Shown here: positions 7,853-18,209 of the stretch, piece by piece
Layout of the letters: each line of letters begins with the position of its first letter
How positions within the stretch are numbered: the first letter of the stretch is position 1
NCBI RefSeq assembly: GCF_039889165.1
Contig: NZ_JAYMYY010000006.1
Span: forward strand, 62,001-126,000
Source: Pseudocitrobacter cyperus
Lineage (GTDB): Bacteria > Pseudomonadota > Gammaproteobacteria > Enterobacterales > Enterobacteriaceae
Reading direction: 5' to 3'
DNA: 64,000 nucleotides
Program-made: the position numbers and the translations under genes
The notes under the pieces: model-generated
What the model was told of the DNA's origin: nothing
The model's input: the letters and a program-made list of their open reading frames with translations, nothing else
Databases searched by the model: none

Positions 7853-7981
7853 TCAGTCGCCAGGTTCTGCCAGCTTAGCGTATAGCTGTTCATGAAGTGA
7901 TTCCAAATCCAGCAGCGCCTTATCACGCGCTTCATCTGCAGTACGGCGGTTTTTCCATTCAGTTACGAGTAATTTGTTTGA
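7853..7981 (-). pseudogene. C-terminal coding remnant of an unrecognised protein
   Basis: On the minus strand a 42-codon stretch stays open up to a TGA at 7853. It encodes a charged, helix-prone sequence including LVTEWKNRRTADEARD and a tail ending KLAEPGD. There is no ATG, GTG or ribosome site in frame, and a TAA lies directly upstream at 7982. This looks like the end of a small gene whose front has been lost, perhaps phage or plasmid derived. The following 7982-8134 is AT-rich and shows nothing else I can name. Confidence 0.3.
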
Positions 7982-8134
7982 TTAGTTCTAATCGTTTGGG
8001 TAAAAACAGGTGAGTTTGATAAAAAAATATTCAAAAATTTCACACGGGTGGACGCTATCGCCACCCGACATATTCAATTGATCTGCAATATGAATATTGT
8101 GATGGATTAACCCTATTTATTGCTACAGAAATCA

Positions 8135-9109
8135 TTATTTCTTCTTCATATGAGGAGTCATGGCCTCAACCATATATTGCGAGGCACCATCTCCTTGCGC
8201 TGCCGAACGTTTATACAGTTCGTATGCCTTTTGGTAATCAGGCTCCATGCCTTTACCCTTTTCATACATAAAAGCCAGTTTGCGGATTGCATCGGTATAG
8301 TCCTGAGCCGCTGCTTTTTCGTACCAAAATTTTGCCTTCACGTAATCGATATGTTTATTACCGCCATCATCATACGAAGCGCCAAATGCAGTTTGTTCAG
8401 CGGCATCTGTAGGATTGGCAAGGTCAGGCGAAGGGGCGAGTATGCGTTTGGCTTCCGGGGTTTGTAATGCGCTTTGACAGGTTGGATCGTTTTGAATCTT
8501 TCCAACACCTCGTTGCGCTTTAGAAGTCGCCGATTTCAGGTACAGCTTAACGGCCATCAGGCAGTCCTTGTCGACTCCTGTACCAGCGTGGTACATCTCC
8601 GCCAGTTTATCTTCAGCGGGATCATAACCCTGATCGACGGCCTTTTTTAACCAGATTAATGCATTTTGATTATCATTGCCGTCCAGATATTTTCTGGCAA
8701 TAATATATTGAGCCTCTGCATAGTTATGTTGAGCTGATTTCTCAATCCAACGTTCTGCCTCTGAGATGTTTTTGTCAACACCAATCCCTTCTTTATAATA
8801 CCCAGAGATTTCATATTCTAATTTCGCGTTACCTTCCTTGTAATGAGACATAATGAAGCTAAATGCATCTTTTGCTACGGGGCTGTCGTATTTAATATTG
8901 TCGCCACTGGTGCTAATAATGGCGCGGTAACGCCAGGCTAAACGATTCAAGGCGTCAATATCACCTTGTTTTGCTTTTTCTTTTAGCGGTTCGATTTTTG
9001 TTTTAAAAAGTTTATCATAATCATTGGCATAACACTGAAAGGTACTAAATAAAAAGGTTGTAGCGATAAAGAATATAGAAAGCAGATGACGAAATGTTAA
9101 ACATTTCAT
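8135..9109 (-). CDS. Exported Sel1-repeat (TPR-like) protein
   Basis: The 324-residue protein has a signal peptide: MKCL start, hydrophobic core to about residue 28, and a likely cut after CYA. Sel1-like repeats follow, with the A-x2-W-x-E/K-K-A-A-x-Q-x-x-A pattern: EAERWIEKSAQHNYAEAQ, a degenerate copy at NALIWLKKAVDQGYDPAE, then AKFWYEKAAAQDYTDA and AYELYKRSAAQGDGAS near the C terminus. Such proteins are periplasmic or surface scaffolds in protein-protein contact. AAGGAAATAAT precedes the ATG. The gene is AT-richer than its neighbours and has no counterpart between sseB and sseA in E. coli, which suggests acquisition. Specific function unknown. Confidence 0.8.
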   Translation of the reverse strand: MKCLTFRHLLSIFFIATTFLFSTFQCYANDYDKLFKTKIEPLKEKAKQGDIDALNRLAWRYRAIISTSGDNIKYDSPVAKDAFSFIMSHYKEGNAKLEYEISGYYKEGIGVDKNISEAERWIEKSAQHNYAEAQYIIARKYLDGNDNQNALIWLKKAVDQGYDPAEDKLAEMYHAGTGVDKDCLMAVKLYLKSATSKAQRGVGKIQNDPTCQSALQTPEAKRILAPSPDLANPTDAAEQTAFGASYDDGGNKHIDYVKAKFWYEKAAAQDYTDAIRKLAFMYEKGKGMEPDYQKAYELYKRSAAQGDGASQYMVEAMTPHMKKK

Positions 9110-9146
9110 ATTATTTCCTTATAATTAAAACGCATTATCCGAATGT

Positions 9147-9172
9147 AAAAAGGCTGCCATTTCTGGCAACCC
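9147..9172 (-). terminator. Terminator of sseA
   Basis: Read on the minus strand, GGTTGCCA and TGGCAGCC pair around GAAA and are followed by TTTTTAC. It lies about 40 bases after the sseA stop and before the Sel1-repeat gene. Confidence 0.75.
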
Positions 9173-9210
9173 TATTTTGATAAACGATCTGAATGAAACG
9201 AGAAGATTAT

Positions 9211-10056
9211 CTATTTCACCGGCGCAACCGGCAAATCATCCCGCGCGCCCCATTCGCTCCAGGCGCCGTCATACAGCGTCACATCAGTAGCTCCCAGCGT
9301 CGCCAACGCCAGTACCACGACCGCCGCTGTTACGCCTGAGCCGCAACTGGCGACAATCGGACGTTTGAGAGAGACGCCTGCTCGGGTGAAAATTTCAGTG
9401 AGTTCATCCACCGTTTTCAGTTCGCCGCTGAAAACTAAATCGCCCCAGGGTACGTTGTGCGCACCCGGAATATGCCCGCGGCGTAAACCGGGGCGCGGTT
9501 CATCCACTTCAGCGTTAAAACGCGGTGCCGGACGGGCATCAACGATTTGCGCGGTGCCTTCGTGGCTTACCAACAACACGTCGGTCAGGCGTTTAATCAC
9601 CTGTGAGTTGAATTTCACCTCGAACTCACCTTCAACCATATCGACATTACCCTGCTCCAGCAGGAGCCCGTCACGTTTCCAGCCTGCTAAACCGCCCGCC
9701 AGAATCGACACTTTTTGTGCGCCAAAGGTACGCAGCATCCACCAGGCGCGCGGGGCCGAGAAGAGATTGCCCTCATCGTAAACCACCAGATGTTTATCGC
9801 TGCAAACGCCCAGTTCGCGCATGGCAACGGCGAAGGCCTCCGGTCGCGGCATCATGTGCGGCAGTGGCGTGGTGTGGTCTGAAAGCGCCTCGATATCAAA
9901 AAAGATTGCGTCAGGCAGATGACCTTCTCGATATTCTGCCGCCATGTCGCGATCTTCCTGCCCTGGCGGCGCCATGCGGGCATCAATTATTTGAACTTCC
10001 GGGTCGTTAATGTGTTCTGCCAGCCAGTCGGCGGCGACAAAGAAAGAGGTGCTCAT
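9211..10056 (-). CDS. sseA: 3-mercaptopyruvate sulfurtransferase SseA
   Basis: SseA transfers sulfur from 3-mercaptopyruvate to thiophilic acceptors such as cyanide or thiols. Two rhodanese domains are present. The catalytic cysteine is in the CGSGVTA loop of the second domain, the mercaptopyruvate type of active site. I set the start at MSTSFFVAAD, giving 281 residues as in E. coli, behind GGAGG. The longer frame to 10113 has no support. It is divergent from yfhM and cytosolic in known relatives. Confidence 0.95.
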   Translation of the reverse strand: MSTSFFVAADWLAEHINDPEVQIIDARMAPPGQEDRDMAAEYREGHLPDAIFFDIEALSDHTTPLPHMMPRPEAFAVAMRELGVCSDKHLVVYDEGNLFSAPRAWWMLRTFGAQKVSILAGGLAGWKRDGLLLEQGNVDMVEGEFEVKFNSQVIKRLTDVLLVSHEGTAQIVDARPAPRFNAEVDEPRPGLRRGHIPGAHNVPWGDLVFSGELKTVDELTEIFTRAGVSLKRPIVASCGSGVTAAVVVLALATLGATDVTLYDGAWSEWGARDDLPVAPVK

Positions 10057-10274
10057 AGGGCCTCCATTGTACGGTCGTAAATGAATTGTCGGCGTTTTGC
10101 CCGGAAGTGACAAGTTAATGACTTCTTGTATGTGATAACGCCGAATTTATTACTGAATGAATAATTCGGAAAAAGACAGCAATTTAAGCCTGCACAGAGG
10201 TGGTAAAACGTCGTTCACGCGTAATACTATTGTGCATTCATGACAAACAGGCTCCAGAGCCAGAGGTTCAAAGG

Positions 10275-13200
10275 ATGAAACCCTTCCGTTTGGCGGCACT
10301 TACGCTGCTTGCTGCATCAACGCTTGTCGGCTGTGATAATAACGATAAAGAAAAAACTGTCGCGTCAGCCCCTGCGGCGACGACTCCCGCCGCGCCAGTA
10401 TCTGTGAAACCAGACACCGCAACACTCGCCAAACTGGCTCAGCAAAGTGAAGGAAAGTCACTGACGCTGCTGGATGCTTCTGAGGTGCAACTGGAGGGCG
10501 CAGCCGCGCTGGTGCTGACTTTCTCCGTCCCTCTCGACCCCAATCAGGATTTCTCGAAAACCGTCCATGCAGTTGATAAAAAGAGTGGCAAAGTCGACGG
10601 TGCCTGGGAGCTGGCTGCGAATCTGAAAGAGCTACGCCTGCGTCATCTGGAGCCAAAGCGCGAACTGATTATCACCGTCGACCCTGAACTGCTCGCCCTG
10701 AATAAAGCCACGCTTGGGAAAAGCGTTGAAAAAACGATTTCAACCCGCGACATCGCGCCAACGGTGGGGTTTGCCAGCCGCGGTTCTCTGCTGCCGGGTA
10801 AAGTCGTGGAAGGATTGCCTGTTATGGCGCTTAACGTGAACAACGTTGACGTCAATTTTTACCGTGTGAAGCCCGAGTCGCTTGCGTCGCTTGTCAGCGC
10901 CTGGGAGTACCGTAATTCGCTGAGTAACTGGGAATCTGACGAACTGCTGAAGATGGCCGATCTGGTCTATACCGGGCGTTTTGATCTTAATCCTGCGCGT
11001 AACACCCGCGAAAAACTTCTGCTGCCGCTGAAGGATATCAAACCGCTGCAACAGTCCGGGGTCTATATTGCGGTGATGAATCAGGCGGGGCACTACAATT
11101 ACAGCAACGCCGCTACTCTCTTTACGCTGAGTGATATCGGCTTGTCTGCGCACCGTTATCACAATCGCCTGGATGTGTTCACCCAGAGTCTGGAAAATGG
11201 CGCGGCGCAGTCAGCGGTAGAAGTGCAGTTGCTGAATGAAAAAGGCCAGACGCTGGCACAGGCGAAGAGCGATGCGCAGGGGCATGCCACGCTGCAAACC
11301 GATAAAGAAGCGGCGCTGGTGCTGGCGCGGAAAGACGGTCAGACCACGCTGCTCGACCTCAAGCTTCCGGCGCTGGATCTCGCTGAATTTGCGATTGCAG
11401 GTGCGCCGGGATACAGCAAACAGTTCTTTATGTTCGGCCCACGCGATCTCTATCGGCCTGGCGAAACGGTGATCCTTAACGGCCTGCTGCGCGACGGCGA
11501 CGGCAAACCTCTGACCGAGCAGCCGGTGAAACTTGAAGTGGTGAAACCGGATGGTCAGGTGATCCGTAGCGTCGTCAGTAAACCGGTGAATGGCTTGTAC
11601 CAGTTTACCTATCCGCTCGACAGCGCGGCCTCGACCGGGATGTGGCATATTCGCGCCAATACCGGCGATAACCTGCGCCAGGAGTGGGATTTCCACGTTG
11701 AAGACTTTATGCCAGAGCGCCTTGCGCTCAACCTGAACGCCGAAAAAACACCGCTGGCGCCTAAAGATGATGTGAAGTTCGCCGTGGTGGGGTACTACCT
11801 GTACGGCGCACCGGCTAACGGTAACACCTTGCAGGGGAAACTGTTCCTGCGCCCGCTGCGTGATGCGGTTGCTGCGCTGCCGGGCTTCCAGTTTGGCGAT
11901 ATTGCCGAAGAGAATCTCTCGCGTAGCCTGGATGAAGCCAGCCTGACGCTGGATGAAAAAGGGCGCGGCGAAGTTATTACCTCCAGCCAGTGGCAGGAAG
12001 CGCATTCGCCATTACAGGTTATTTTACAGGCCAGCCTGCTGGAGTCGGGTGGCCGTCCGGTTACGCGTCGCGCCGAACAGGCTATCTGGCCTGCGCCGGA
12101 ACTGCCGGGGATCCGCCCACAGTTCGCCAGCAAAGCTGTCTATGACTATCGCACAGACACCACGGTCAATCAGCCGATTGTCGATGAGGGCAGTCAGGCT
12201 GCGTTTGATATTGTTTATACCAACGCACAGGGTGAGCGCAAAGCGGTGGACGGCTTGCAGGTGCGCCTGATCCGCGAACGTCGCGATTACTACTGGAACT
12301 GGTCGGAAGATGAGGGCTGGAAATCCCAGTTTGACCAGAAAGATCTGGTGGAAGGCGAAGAGAGCCTTAATCTGAAAGCTGACGAAACCGGTAAAGTAAG
12401 TTTCCCGGTCGAGTGGGGGGCTTATCGCCTGGAAGTCAAAGGGCCTAACGATACGCTCAGTAGTGTGCGCTTCTGGGCGGGCTATAGCTGGCAGGATAAC
12501 AGCGACGGCAGCGGCGCGGCGCGTCCGGATCGCGTGACCATGAAGCTCGATAAGCCGTCCTACAAACCGGGTGACACCATTAAGTTACACGTCGCTGCTC
12601 CGGCGGCGGGTAAGGGTTACGCGATGGTGGAATCCAGTGAAGGCCCGTTGTGGTGGCAGGAAATAAGCGTTCCAGCAGAAGGTCTGGATCTCTCTATCCC
12701 GGTAGATAAAAGCTGGAATCGCCACGATCTCTATCTGAGTACGCTGGTGGTGCGTCCGGGCGATAAATCCCGATCCGCGACGCCAAAACGCGCGGTCGGC
12801 GTATTACATCTTCCGCTCGGTGATGAAAACCGCCGACTGAATATCGCGCTGGATGCGCCAGCGAAAATGCGTCCAAACCAGCCGTTGACCGTTAAGGTGA
12901 AAGTCGACCGAAAAGAAGGTAGCGCGCCGAAACAGGTGAATGTGCTGCTTTCGGCCGTGGATAGCGGCGTGTTGAATATTACCGATTACTCCACGCCGGA
13001 TCCCTGGCAGGGCTTTTTCGGCCAGAAACGCTATGGTGCGGATATTTATGACATCTACGGTCAGGTGATTGAAGGACAGGGGCGTCTGGCGAGCCTGCGT
13101 TTTGGCGGCGATGGCGATGAACTTAAACGCGGTGGTAAACCGCCAGTCAATCATGTCACCATTATCGCCCAGCAGGCGCAGCCGGTAACGCTCGATGAAA

Positions 13201-15221
13201 ACGGCGAGGGGACTGTTACGTTGCCGATCGGCGATTTCAACGGCGAACTGCGCGTCATGGCGCAGGCGTGGACTGACGAAGATTTCGGCAGCGGTGAAAG
13301 TAAAGTGGTGGTGGCCTCACCGGTGATAGCCGAACTGAATATGCCGCGCTTCCTTGCGAGCGGCGATACTGCGCGTCTGACGCTCGACATCACTAACCTG
13401 ACGGACAAACCGCAAACGCTCTCTGTCCAGATGGCGGCAAGCGGGCTGTTACGGCTGGAAGGCGCGCAGCCGGAACCCATCACCCTGCAACCGGGCGTTC
13501 GCAATATTCAATATGTGCCGGTGAGCGCGAAAGACGGCTTCGGTGACGGCCAGGTGGATATCACCGTGACCGGGCTGGAATTGCCGGGGGAAACGCTGCC
13601 GCCAATCAATAAAAGCTGGAAACTGGGCATACGTCCGGCCTACCCGGCGCAGACTGTGAACGTCGGTGCAGCATTACAGCCTGGCGAAAGCTGGAGCGTC
13701 CCTGCGGACTGGCAGGCCAATTTCTCTCCGGCGACAATCCAGGGGCAGTTGTTGTTAAGCGGTAAACCGCCGCTGAACCTGGCGCGCTATATTCGTGAAC
13801 TGAAAGCCTATCCATATGGTTGTCTGGAGCAAACCGCCAGTGGCCTGTTCCCGTCGCTCTATACCAATGCAGCGCAACTGAAAACGCTGGGTATTGCCGG
13901 TGATAGCGACGAAAAACGCCGCGCGGCGGTGGATGTGGGTATCTCCCGTATTCTGCAAATGCAGCGCCAGGATGGCGGCTTCGCGTTGTGGGATAAAGAA
14001 GGGCCGGAAGAGTACTGGCTGACGGCCTATGCGATGGACTTCCTGGTTCGGGCGGGTGAACAGGGCTACAGCGTTCCCGCCGATGCTATCAACAACGGCA
14101 ATAACCGCCTGCTGCGTTATTTGCAGGAGCCGGGGTTGATGACCGTTCGCTACAGCGACGATACCGCCGCCAGCCGCTTTGCTGTGCAGGCTTATGCCGC
14201 GCAGGTGCTGGCGCGTCAGCAGAAAGCGCCGCTTGGCGCGCTGCGTGAAATCTGGGGGCGACATGCGCAGGCAAAATCAGGCCTGCCTCTGATGCAACTG
14301 GGTATCGCGCTGAAGGCGATGGGGGATGCGCCACGCAGTGAAGAAGCCGTGCAACTGGCGCTGAAAACCCCTCGCGCAGACAAACCGCAGTGGATTGGCG
14401 ACTACGGCAGCGCGTTGCGTGATAACGCACAGATGCTCTCCCTGCTGGAAGAGAACAAACTGCTGCCGGATGCGCAGAACACGCTGCTGCAAACGCTCTC
14501 TGAGCAGGCGTTTGGCGAACGCTGGTTATCCACGCAGGAAAGCAATTCGCTCTTCCTGGCTGGTCGCGGTCTTGCTGATTTACCGGGCAACTGGCAGGCG
14601 CAAACGTCGCTGGATAGCGCGCCGTTGCAAAGTGATAAAGCGCAGACCCGCAATCTGGATGTCGATCAACTGGGCGTATTGCAGGTGACTAACAGCGGTA
14701 CGCAGCCGCTATGGTTACGCCTCGATGCTACCGGCTATCCGGAGTATTCGCCGGAACCTGTCAGTAACGTGCTGCAGATTGAACGCCAGATCCTCGGCAC
14801 CGACGGGAAACCTAAAGCCATATCCTCGATGCGTAGCGGCGATCTGGTACTGGTTCGTCTGGAGATCAACGCCAGCCAGAACGTGCCCGATGCGCTGGTC
14901 GTCGATATGCTGCCTGCCGGCCTTGAGCTGGAAAACCAGAATCTGGCCAACAGCAGCGCCAGCCTTGCGGATAACGCGGGTGAAGCGCAGAACCTGATTA
15001 ATCAGATGCAGCAGGCGGATATTCAGCATATGGAATTTCGCGACGATCGCTTTGTGGCGGCGGTGGCGGTTAATGCGGGTCAGTCGGTGACGCTGGTTTA
15101 TCTGGCGCGCGCGGTGATGCCGGGAACTTACCAGTTGCCGCAACCGCAAGTTGAATCAATGTATGTGCCGCAGTGGCGCGCAACCGGCACGGCGGATGGC
15201 CCGCTGATCGTCACGCCGTAA
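10275..15221 (+). CDS. yfhM: Bacterial alpha-2-macroglobulin lipoprotein (YfhM/ECAM)
   Basis: This is a 1648-residue periplasmic protease trap. The thioester motif CLEQ is intact with Cys at residue 1183, followed by the alpha-helical complement-like domain. MG-type beta domains fill the N-terminal two thirds. The start at MKPFRLAAL gives a lipobox LVGC with Cys20. Asp follows at +2, the Lol-avoidance signal that keeps lipoproteins in the inner membrane, as known for E. coli ECAM. An upstream in-frame start at 10200 would spoil the signal peptide. pbpC starts one base after the stop, so trap and peptidoglycan synthase are co-expressed, the common pairing for this family. Confidence 0.97.
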   Translation: MKPFRLAALTLLAASTLVGCDNNDKEKTVASAPAATTPAAPVSVKPDTATLAKLAQQSEGKSLTLLDASEVQLEGAAALVLTFSVPLDPNQDFSKTVHAVDKKSGKVDGAWELAANLKELRLRHLEPKRELIITVDPELLALNKATLGKSVEKTISTRDIAPTVGFASRGSLLPGKVVEGLPVMALNVNNVDVNFYRVKPESLASLVSAWEYRNSLSNWESDELLKMADLVYTGRFDLNPARNTREKLLLPLKDIKPLQQSGVYIAVMNQAGHYNYSNAATLFTLSDIGLSAHRYHNRLDVFTQSLENGAAQSAVEVQLLNEKGQTLAQAKSDAQGHATLQTDKEAALVLARKDGQTTLLDLKLPALDLAEFAIAGAPGYSKQFFMFGPRDLYRPGETVILNGLLRDGDGKPLTEQPVKLEVVKPDGQVIRSVVSKPVNGLYQFTYPLDSAASTGMWHIRANTGDNLRQEWDFHVEDFMPERLALNLNAEKTPLAPKDDVKFAVVGYYLYGAPANGNTLQGKLFLRPLRDAVAALPGFQFGDIAEENLSRSLDEASLTLDEKGRGEVITSSQWQEAHSPLQVILQASLLESGGRPVTRRAEQAIWPAPELPGIRPQFASKAVYDYRTDTTVNQPIVDEGSQAAFDIVYTNAQGERKAVDGLQVRLIRERRDYYWNWSEDEGWKSQFDQKDLVEGEESLNLKADETGKVSFPVEWGAYRLEVKGPNDTLSSVRFWAGYSWQDNSDGSGAARPDRVTMKLDKPSYKPGDTIKLHVAAPAAGKGYAMVESSEGPLWWQEISVPAEGLDLSIPVDKSWNRHDLYLSTLVVRPGDKSRSATPKRAVGVLHLPLGDENRRLNIALDAPAKMRPNQPLTVKVKVDRKEGSAPKQVNVLLSAVDSGVLNITDYSTPDPWQGFFGQKRYGADIYDIYGQVIEGQGRLASLRFGGDGDELKRGGKPPVNHVTIIAQQAQPVTLDENGEGTVTLPIGDFNGELRVMAQAWTDEDFGSGESKVVVASPVIAELNMPRFLASGDTARLTLDITNLTDKPQTLSVQMAASGLLRLEGAQPEPITLQPGVRNIQYVPVSAKDGFGDGQVDITVTGLELPGETLPPINKSWKLGIRPAYPAQTVNVGAALQPGESWSVPADWQANFSPATIQGQLLLSGKPPLNLARYIRELKAYPYGCLEQTASGLFPSLYTNAAQLKTLGIAGDSDEKRRAAVDVGISRILQMQRQDGGFALWDKEGPEEYWLTAYAMDFLVRAGEQGYSVPADAINNGNNRLLRYLQEPGLMTVRYSDDTAASRFAVQAYAAQVLARQQKAPLGALREIWGRHAQAKSGLPLMQLGIALKAMGDAPRSEEAVQLALKTPRADKPQWIGDYGSALRDNAQMLSLLEENKLLPDAQNTLLQTLSEQAFGERWLSTQESNSLFLAGRGLADLPGNWQAQTSLDSAPLQSDKAQTRNLDVDQLGVLQVTNSGTQPLWLRLDATGYPEYSPEPVSNVLQIERQILGTDGKPKAISSMRSGDLVLVRLEINASQNVPDALVVDMLPAGLELENQNLANSSASLADNAGEAQNLINQMQQADIQHMEFRDDRFVAAVAVNAGQSVTLVYLARAVMPGTYQLPQPQVESMYVPQWRATGTADGPLIVTP

Positions 15222-15222
15222 G

Positions 15223-17547
15223 ATGCGGTTGCTGGCGAAAATAAAACGCCGCTGGCTCTGGCTGGCGGCGAGTGCGGTATTGTTTTGGCTGGCAGTATTG
15301 GGGGCCGATCGTCTCTGGCCATTGCCTTTACATGAAGTCACCCCGGCACGAGTGGTGGTGGCGCAGGATGGTACGCCGCTGTGGCGTTTTGCCGACGCTG
15401 AAGGGATCTGGCGCTATCCGGTCACCATTGAGGAGGTATCGCCGCGCTATCTTGAAGCGCTGATCCAGTATGAAGATCGCTGGTTCTGGGAACATCCCGG
15501 CGTCAATCCGTTATCGATACTCCGCGCCGCCTGGCAGGATCTCTCCTCCGGGCGCGTGGTTTCCGGCGGCAGTACGCTCACCATGCAGGTCGCTCGTCTG
15601 CTCGACCCGCACTCACGCACCTTCGGCGGTAAAATTCGCCAGCTCTGGCGCGCTTTTCAACTGGAGTGGCATCTTTCTAAGCGTGACATTCTGACCCTCT
15701 ATCTCAACCGGGCTCCCTTCGGCGGGACGCTTCAGGGCGTGGGCGCAGCCAGTTGGGCTTATCTTGGTAAACCTCCGGCACAATTAAGCTATGCCGATGC
15801 GGCGCTGCTGGCGGTGTTGCCGCAGGCGCCGAGTCGTTTACGTCCCGATCGCTGGCCGGAGCGCGCACAGGCGGCGCGCAACAAAGTGCTGGCGCGGATG
15901 GAAAGCCAGCAGGTGTGGTCTGCCACGGTGGTGAAAGAGGCCGCGGAAGAACCGGTTTGGCTCTTTCCGCGGCAAATGCCGCAGCTTGCGCCGCTCTTTT
16001 CCCGCAAAGTGCTTGGGCTGAGTCGGGCGGAAAAAATTACGACGACCCTGGATGCGGGGCTACAGCGTCAGCTTGAAGAGATGGCGCTCAACTGGAAATC
16101 TCGTTTACCGCCGCGCAGCTCACTGGCGATGATCGTGGTTGATAACAGCACTATGCAGGTGCGCGGTTGGGTGGGATCGGCAGATATCAGCGACGACAGC
16201 CGTTTTGGCCATATCGATATGGTATCAGCGATCCGATCGCCGGGATCGGTGCTGAAACCCTTTATCTACGGTATGGCCATGGATGAAGGGCTGATCCATC
16301 CGGCATCACTGTTGCAGGATGTCCCGCGCCGGGTTGGCGATTACCGTCCAGGTAACTTTGATAGCGGTTTCCATGGCCCGGTGAGTATGAGTGAGGCGCT
16401 GGTGCGTTCCCTTAATCTTCCCGCTGTGCAGGTGCTGGAAGCTTACGGGCCGAAGCAGTTCGCCGCCCGCCTGCGTAATGCCGGTCTGCCGCTGATGCTG
16501 CCTGCCGGTGCGGAACCTAATTTGTCATTGATCCTCGGTGGGGCGGGAGCGCGGCTGGCTGATATCACGGCAGCATACAGCGCTTTTGCCCGACATGGCA
16601 GAGTGGGGCATCTGCGTTTATTAGCCGACGATCCGCTGGTTGAGCGCCCATTATTGTCCCCGGGATCGGCATGGATCATCCGTCGCATTCTGGCGGGGGA
16701 AGATCAACCAATGCCGGATGCCAACCTGCCGCAGGTGGTGCCACTGGCGTGGAAAACGGGAACCAGCTATGGCTACCGTGATGCGTGGGCAATAGGCCTG
16801 AATGCGCGTTATAGCATCGGTATATGGACAGGCAGGCCGGACGGTACTCCTGTCGCCGGGCAATTTGGTTTTGCCAGTGCGGTGCCGCTGCTTAATCAGG
16901 TCAGCAATTTGCTGCTTTCTCGTGCCGCAGCGGGGAAAAATGGCTTGCCGACCGATCCGCGCCCGGCTTCGGTAAGCGGCGGGACAATATGCTGGCCTGG
17001 CGGGCAGTCGCTGCCGGAGGGCGATGCGAACTGCCGCCGCCGTCTCGCGACCTGGCTTCTGGATAACAGCCAGCCGCCCACGCTGCTGTTGCCCGGTCAG
17101 GAAGGGATTCGCGGTATTCGCTTCCCGGTCTGGCTGGACGCGCAGGGAAAACGCGTCGCGGCGGATTGCCCCGATGCGAGAGAAACCTCCCTGGATGTCT
17201 GGCCTCTGCCGCTTGAACCCTGGCTTCCCGCCAGCGAGCGACGTGCTGCCAGACTTCCTGCCGCCTCAACCGTTTGCCCGCCGCAAATATCGCAGGACGC
17301 GCCGCCGTTAGTGCTTTCTGGCGTGCGAGAAGGTGCGGTGATCCAACGTGCCCCTGGTGAATCTCAGGCCACGGTTGCGCTGCAAACCAGTGGTGGTGAA
17401 GGGCGGCGCTGGTGGTTCCTGAACGGTGAACCGCAGGAAGGCGCGGGAAAAAATCTGACGCTGACGTTACAAAAAGCGGCAGAATATCAACTGGTGGTGA
17501 TGGATGAAGGTGGGCAGATAGCGACGGTGAGTTTTACCTTCCAATAA
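15223..17547 (+). CDS. pbpC: Penicillin-binding protein 1C
   Basis: PbpC is a class A peptidoglycan synthase of 774 residues. It has a short cytosolic start, one membrane anchor (about residues 12-30), a glycosyltransferase domain with EDRWFWEHPG (catalytic Glu84), and a transpeptidase domain. The latter has SVLK at Ser342, SLN near 391 and KTGTS near 510. A C-terminal BiPBP_C beta domain follows. It is directly coupled to yfhM. The proposed joint role is defence and wall repair when proteases breach the envelope. Confidence 0.97.
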   Translation: MRLLAKIKRRWLWLAASAVLFWLAVLGADRLWPLPLHEVTPARVVVAQDGTPLWRFADAEGIWRYPVTIEEVSPRYLEALIQYEDRWFWEHPGVNPLSILRAAWQDLSSGRVVSGGSTLTMQVARLLDPHSRTFGGKIRQLWRAFQLEWHLSKRDILTLYLNRAPFGGTLQGVGAASWAYLGKPPAQLSYADAALLAVLPQAPSRLRPDRWPERAQAARNKVLARMESQQVWSATVVKEAAEEPVWLFPRQMPQLAPLFSRKVLGLSRAEKITTTLDAGLQRQLEEMALNWKSRLPPRSSLAMIVVDNSTMQVRGWVGSADISDDSRFGHIDMVSAIRSPGSVLKPFIYGMAMDEGLIHPASLLQDVPRRVGDYRPGNFDSGFHGPVSMSEALVRSLNLPAVQVLEAYGPKQFAARLRNAGLPLMLPAGAEPNLSLILGGAGARLADITAAYSAFARHGRVGHLRLLADDPLVERPLLSPGSAWIIRRILAGEDQPMPDANLPQVVPLAWKTGTSYGYRDAWAIGLNARYSIGIWTGRPDGTPVAGQFGFASAVPLLNQVSNLLLSRAAAGKNGLPTDPRPASVSGGTICWPGGQSLPEGDANCRRRLATWLLDNSQPPTLLLPGQEGIRGIRFPVWLDAQGKRVAADCPDARETSLDVWPLPLEPWLPASERRAARLPAASTVCPPQISQDAPPLVLSGVREGAVIQRAPGESQATVALQTSGGEGRRWWFLNGEPQEGAGKNLTLTLQKAAEYQLVVMDEGGQIATVSFTFQ

Positions 17548-17703
17548 GATTTTTGCGCCAGCTAGCGTAAGAATGTTGCTAAAGCTAATTTTATTTTAAA
17601 AAAATGTTACCTTCGTCCATAGGCAAGGCGAGCTTGTCTCATTATAATCCGCGCCAGGTCATACGACGTATGCATAACAACAGAACACATTTTAGAGGTA
17701 ATC

Positions 17704-18135
17704 ATGGCTATTGAACGTACTTTTTCCATCATCAAGCCAAATGCGGTGGCAAAAAACGTTATTGGAAGCATCTTTGCGCGTTTTGAAGCGGCAGGGTTCA
17801 AAATCGTCGGCACCAAAATGCTGCATCTGACCGTTGAACAGGCTCGCGGTTTCTACGCTGAGCATGATGGCAAACCGTTCTTTGATGGTCTGGTTGAATT
17901 TATGACCTCTGGCCCTATCGTGGTTTCCGTACTGGAAAGCGAAAATGCGGTACAGCGTCATCGCGATCTGCTGGGCGCAACCAACCCGGCGAACGCGCTG
18001 GCAGGCACCCTGCGCGCTGACTACGCAGACAGCTTTACCGAGAACGGCACCCACGGTTCTGATTCCGTTGAATCTGCAAAACGTGAAATTGCCTACTTCT
18101 TCGGTGAAGGCGAAGTCTGCCCGCGCACCCGCTAA
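17704..18135 (+). CDS. ndk: Nucleoside diphosphate kinase
   Basis: Ndk moves the gamma phosphate of ATP to other (deoxy)nucleoside diphosphates through a phosphohistidine. The 143-residue sequence has the active-site NGTHGSDS with His117. The 156-base upstream region carries TATAAT at 17643-17648 as a likely -10 box and AGAGG before the ATG. It is followed by a strong terminator, so it is probably monocistronic. Confidence 0.98.
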   Translation: MAIERTFSIIKPNAVAKNVIGSIFARFEAAGFKIVGTKMLHLTVEQARGFYAEHDGKPFFDGLVEFMTSGPIVVSVLESENAVQRHRDLLGATNPANALAGTLRADYADSFTENGTHGSDSVESAKREIAYFFGEGEVCPRTR

Positions 18136-18209
18136 TTCAGGCGATTTATCTTTTTTTAACGGATCCCACGTGCAGACGTGGCGTCCGTGCGCCAGAATTT
18201 GTACAATGC

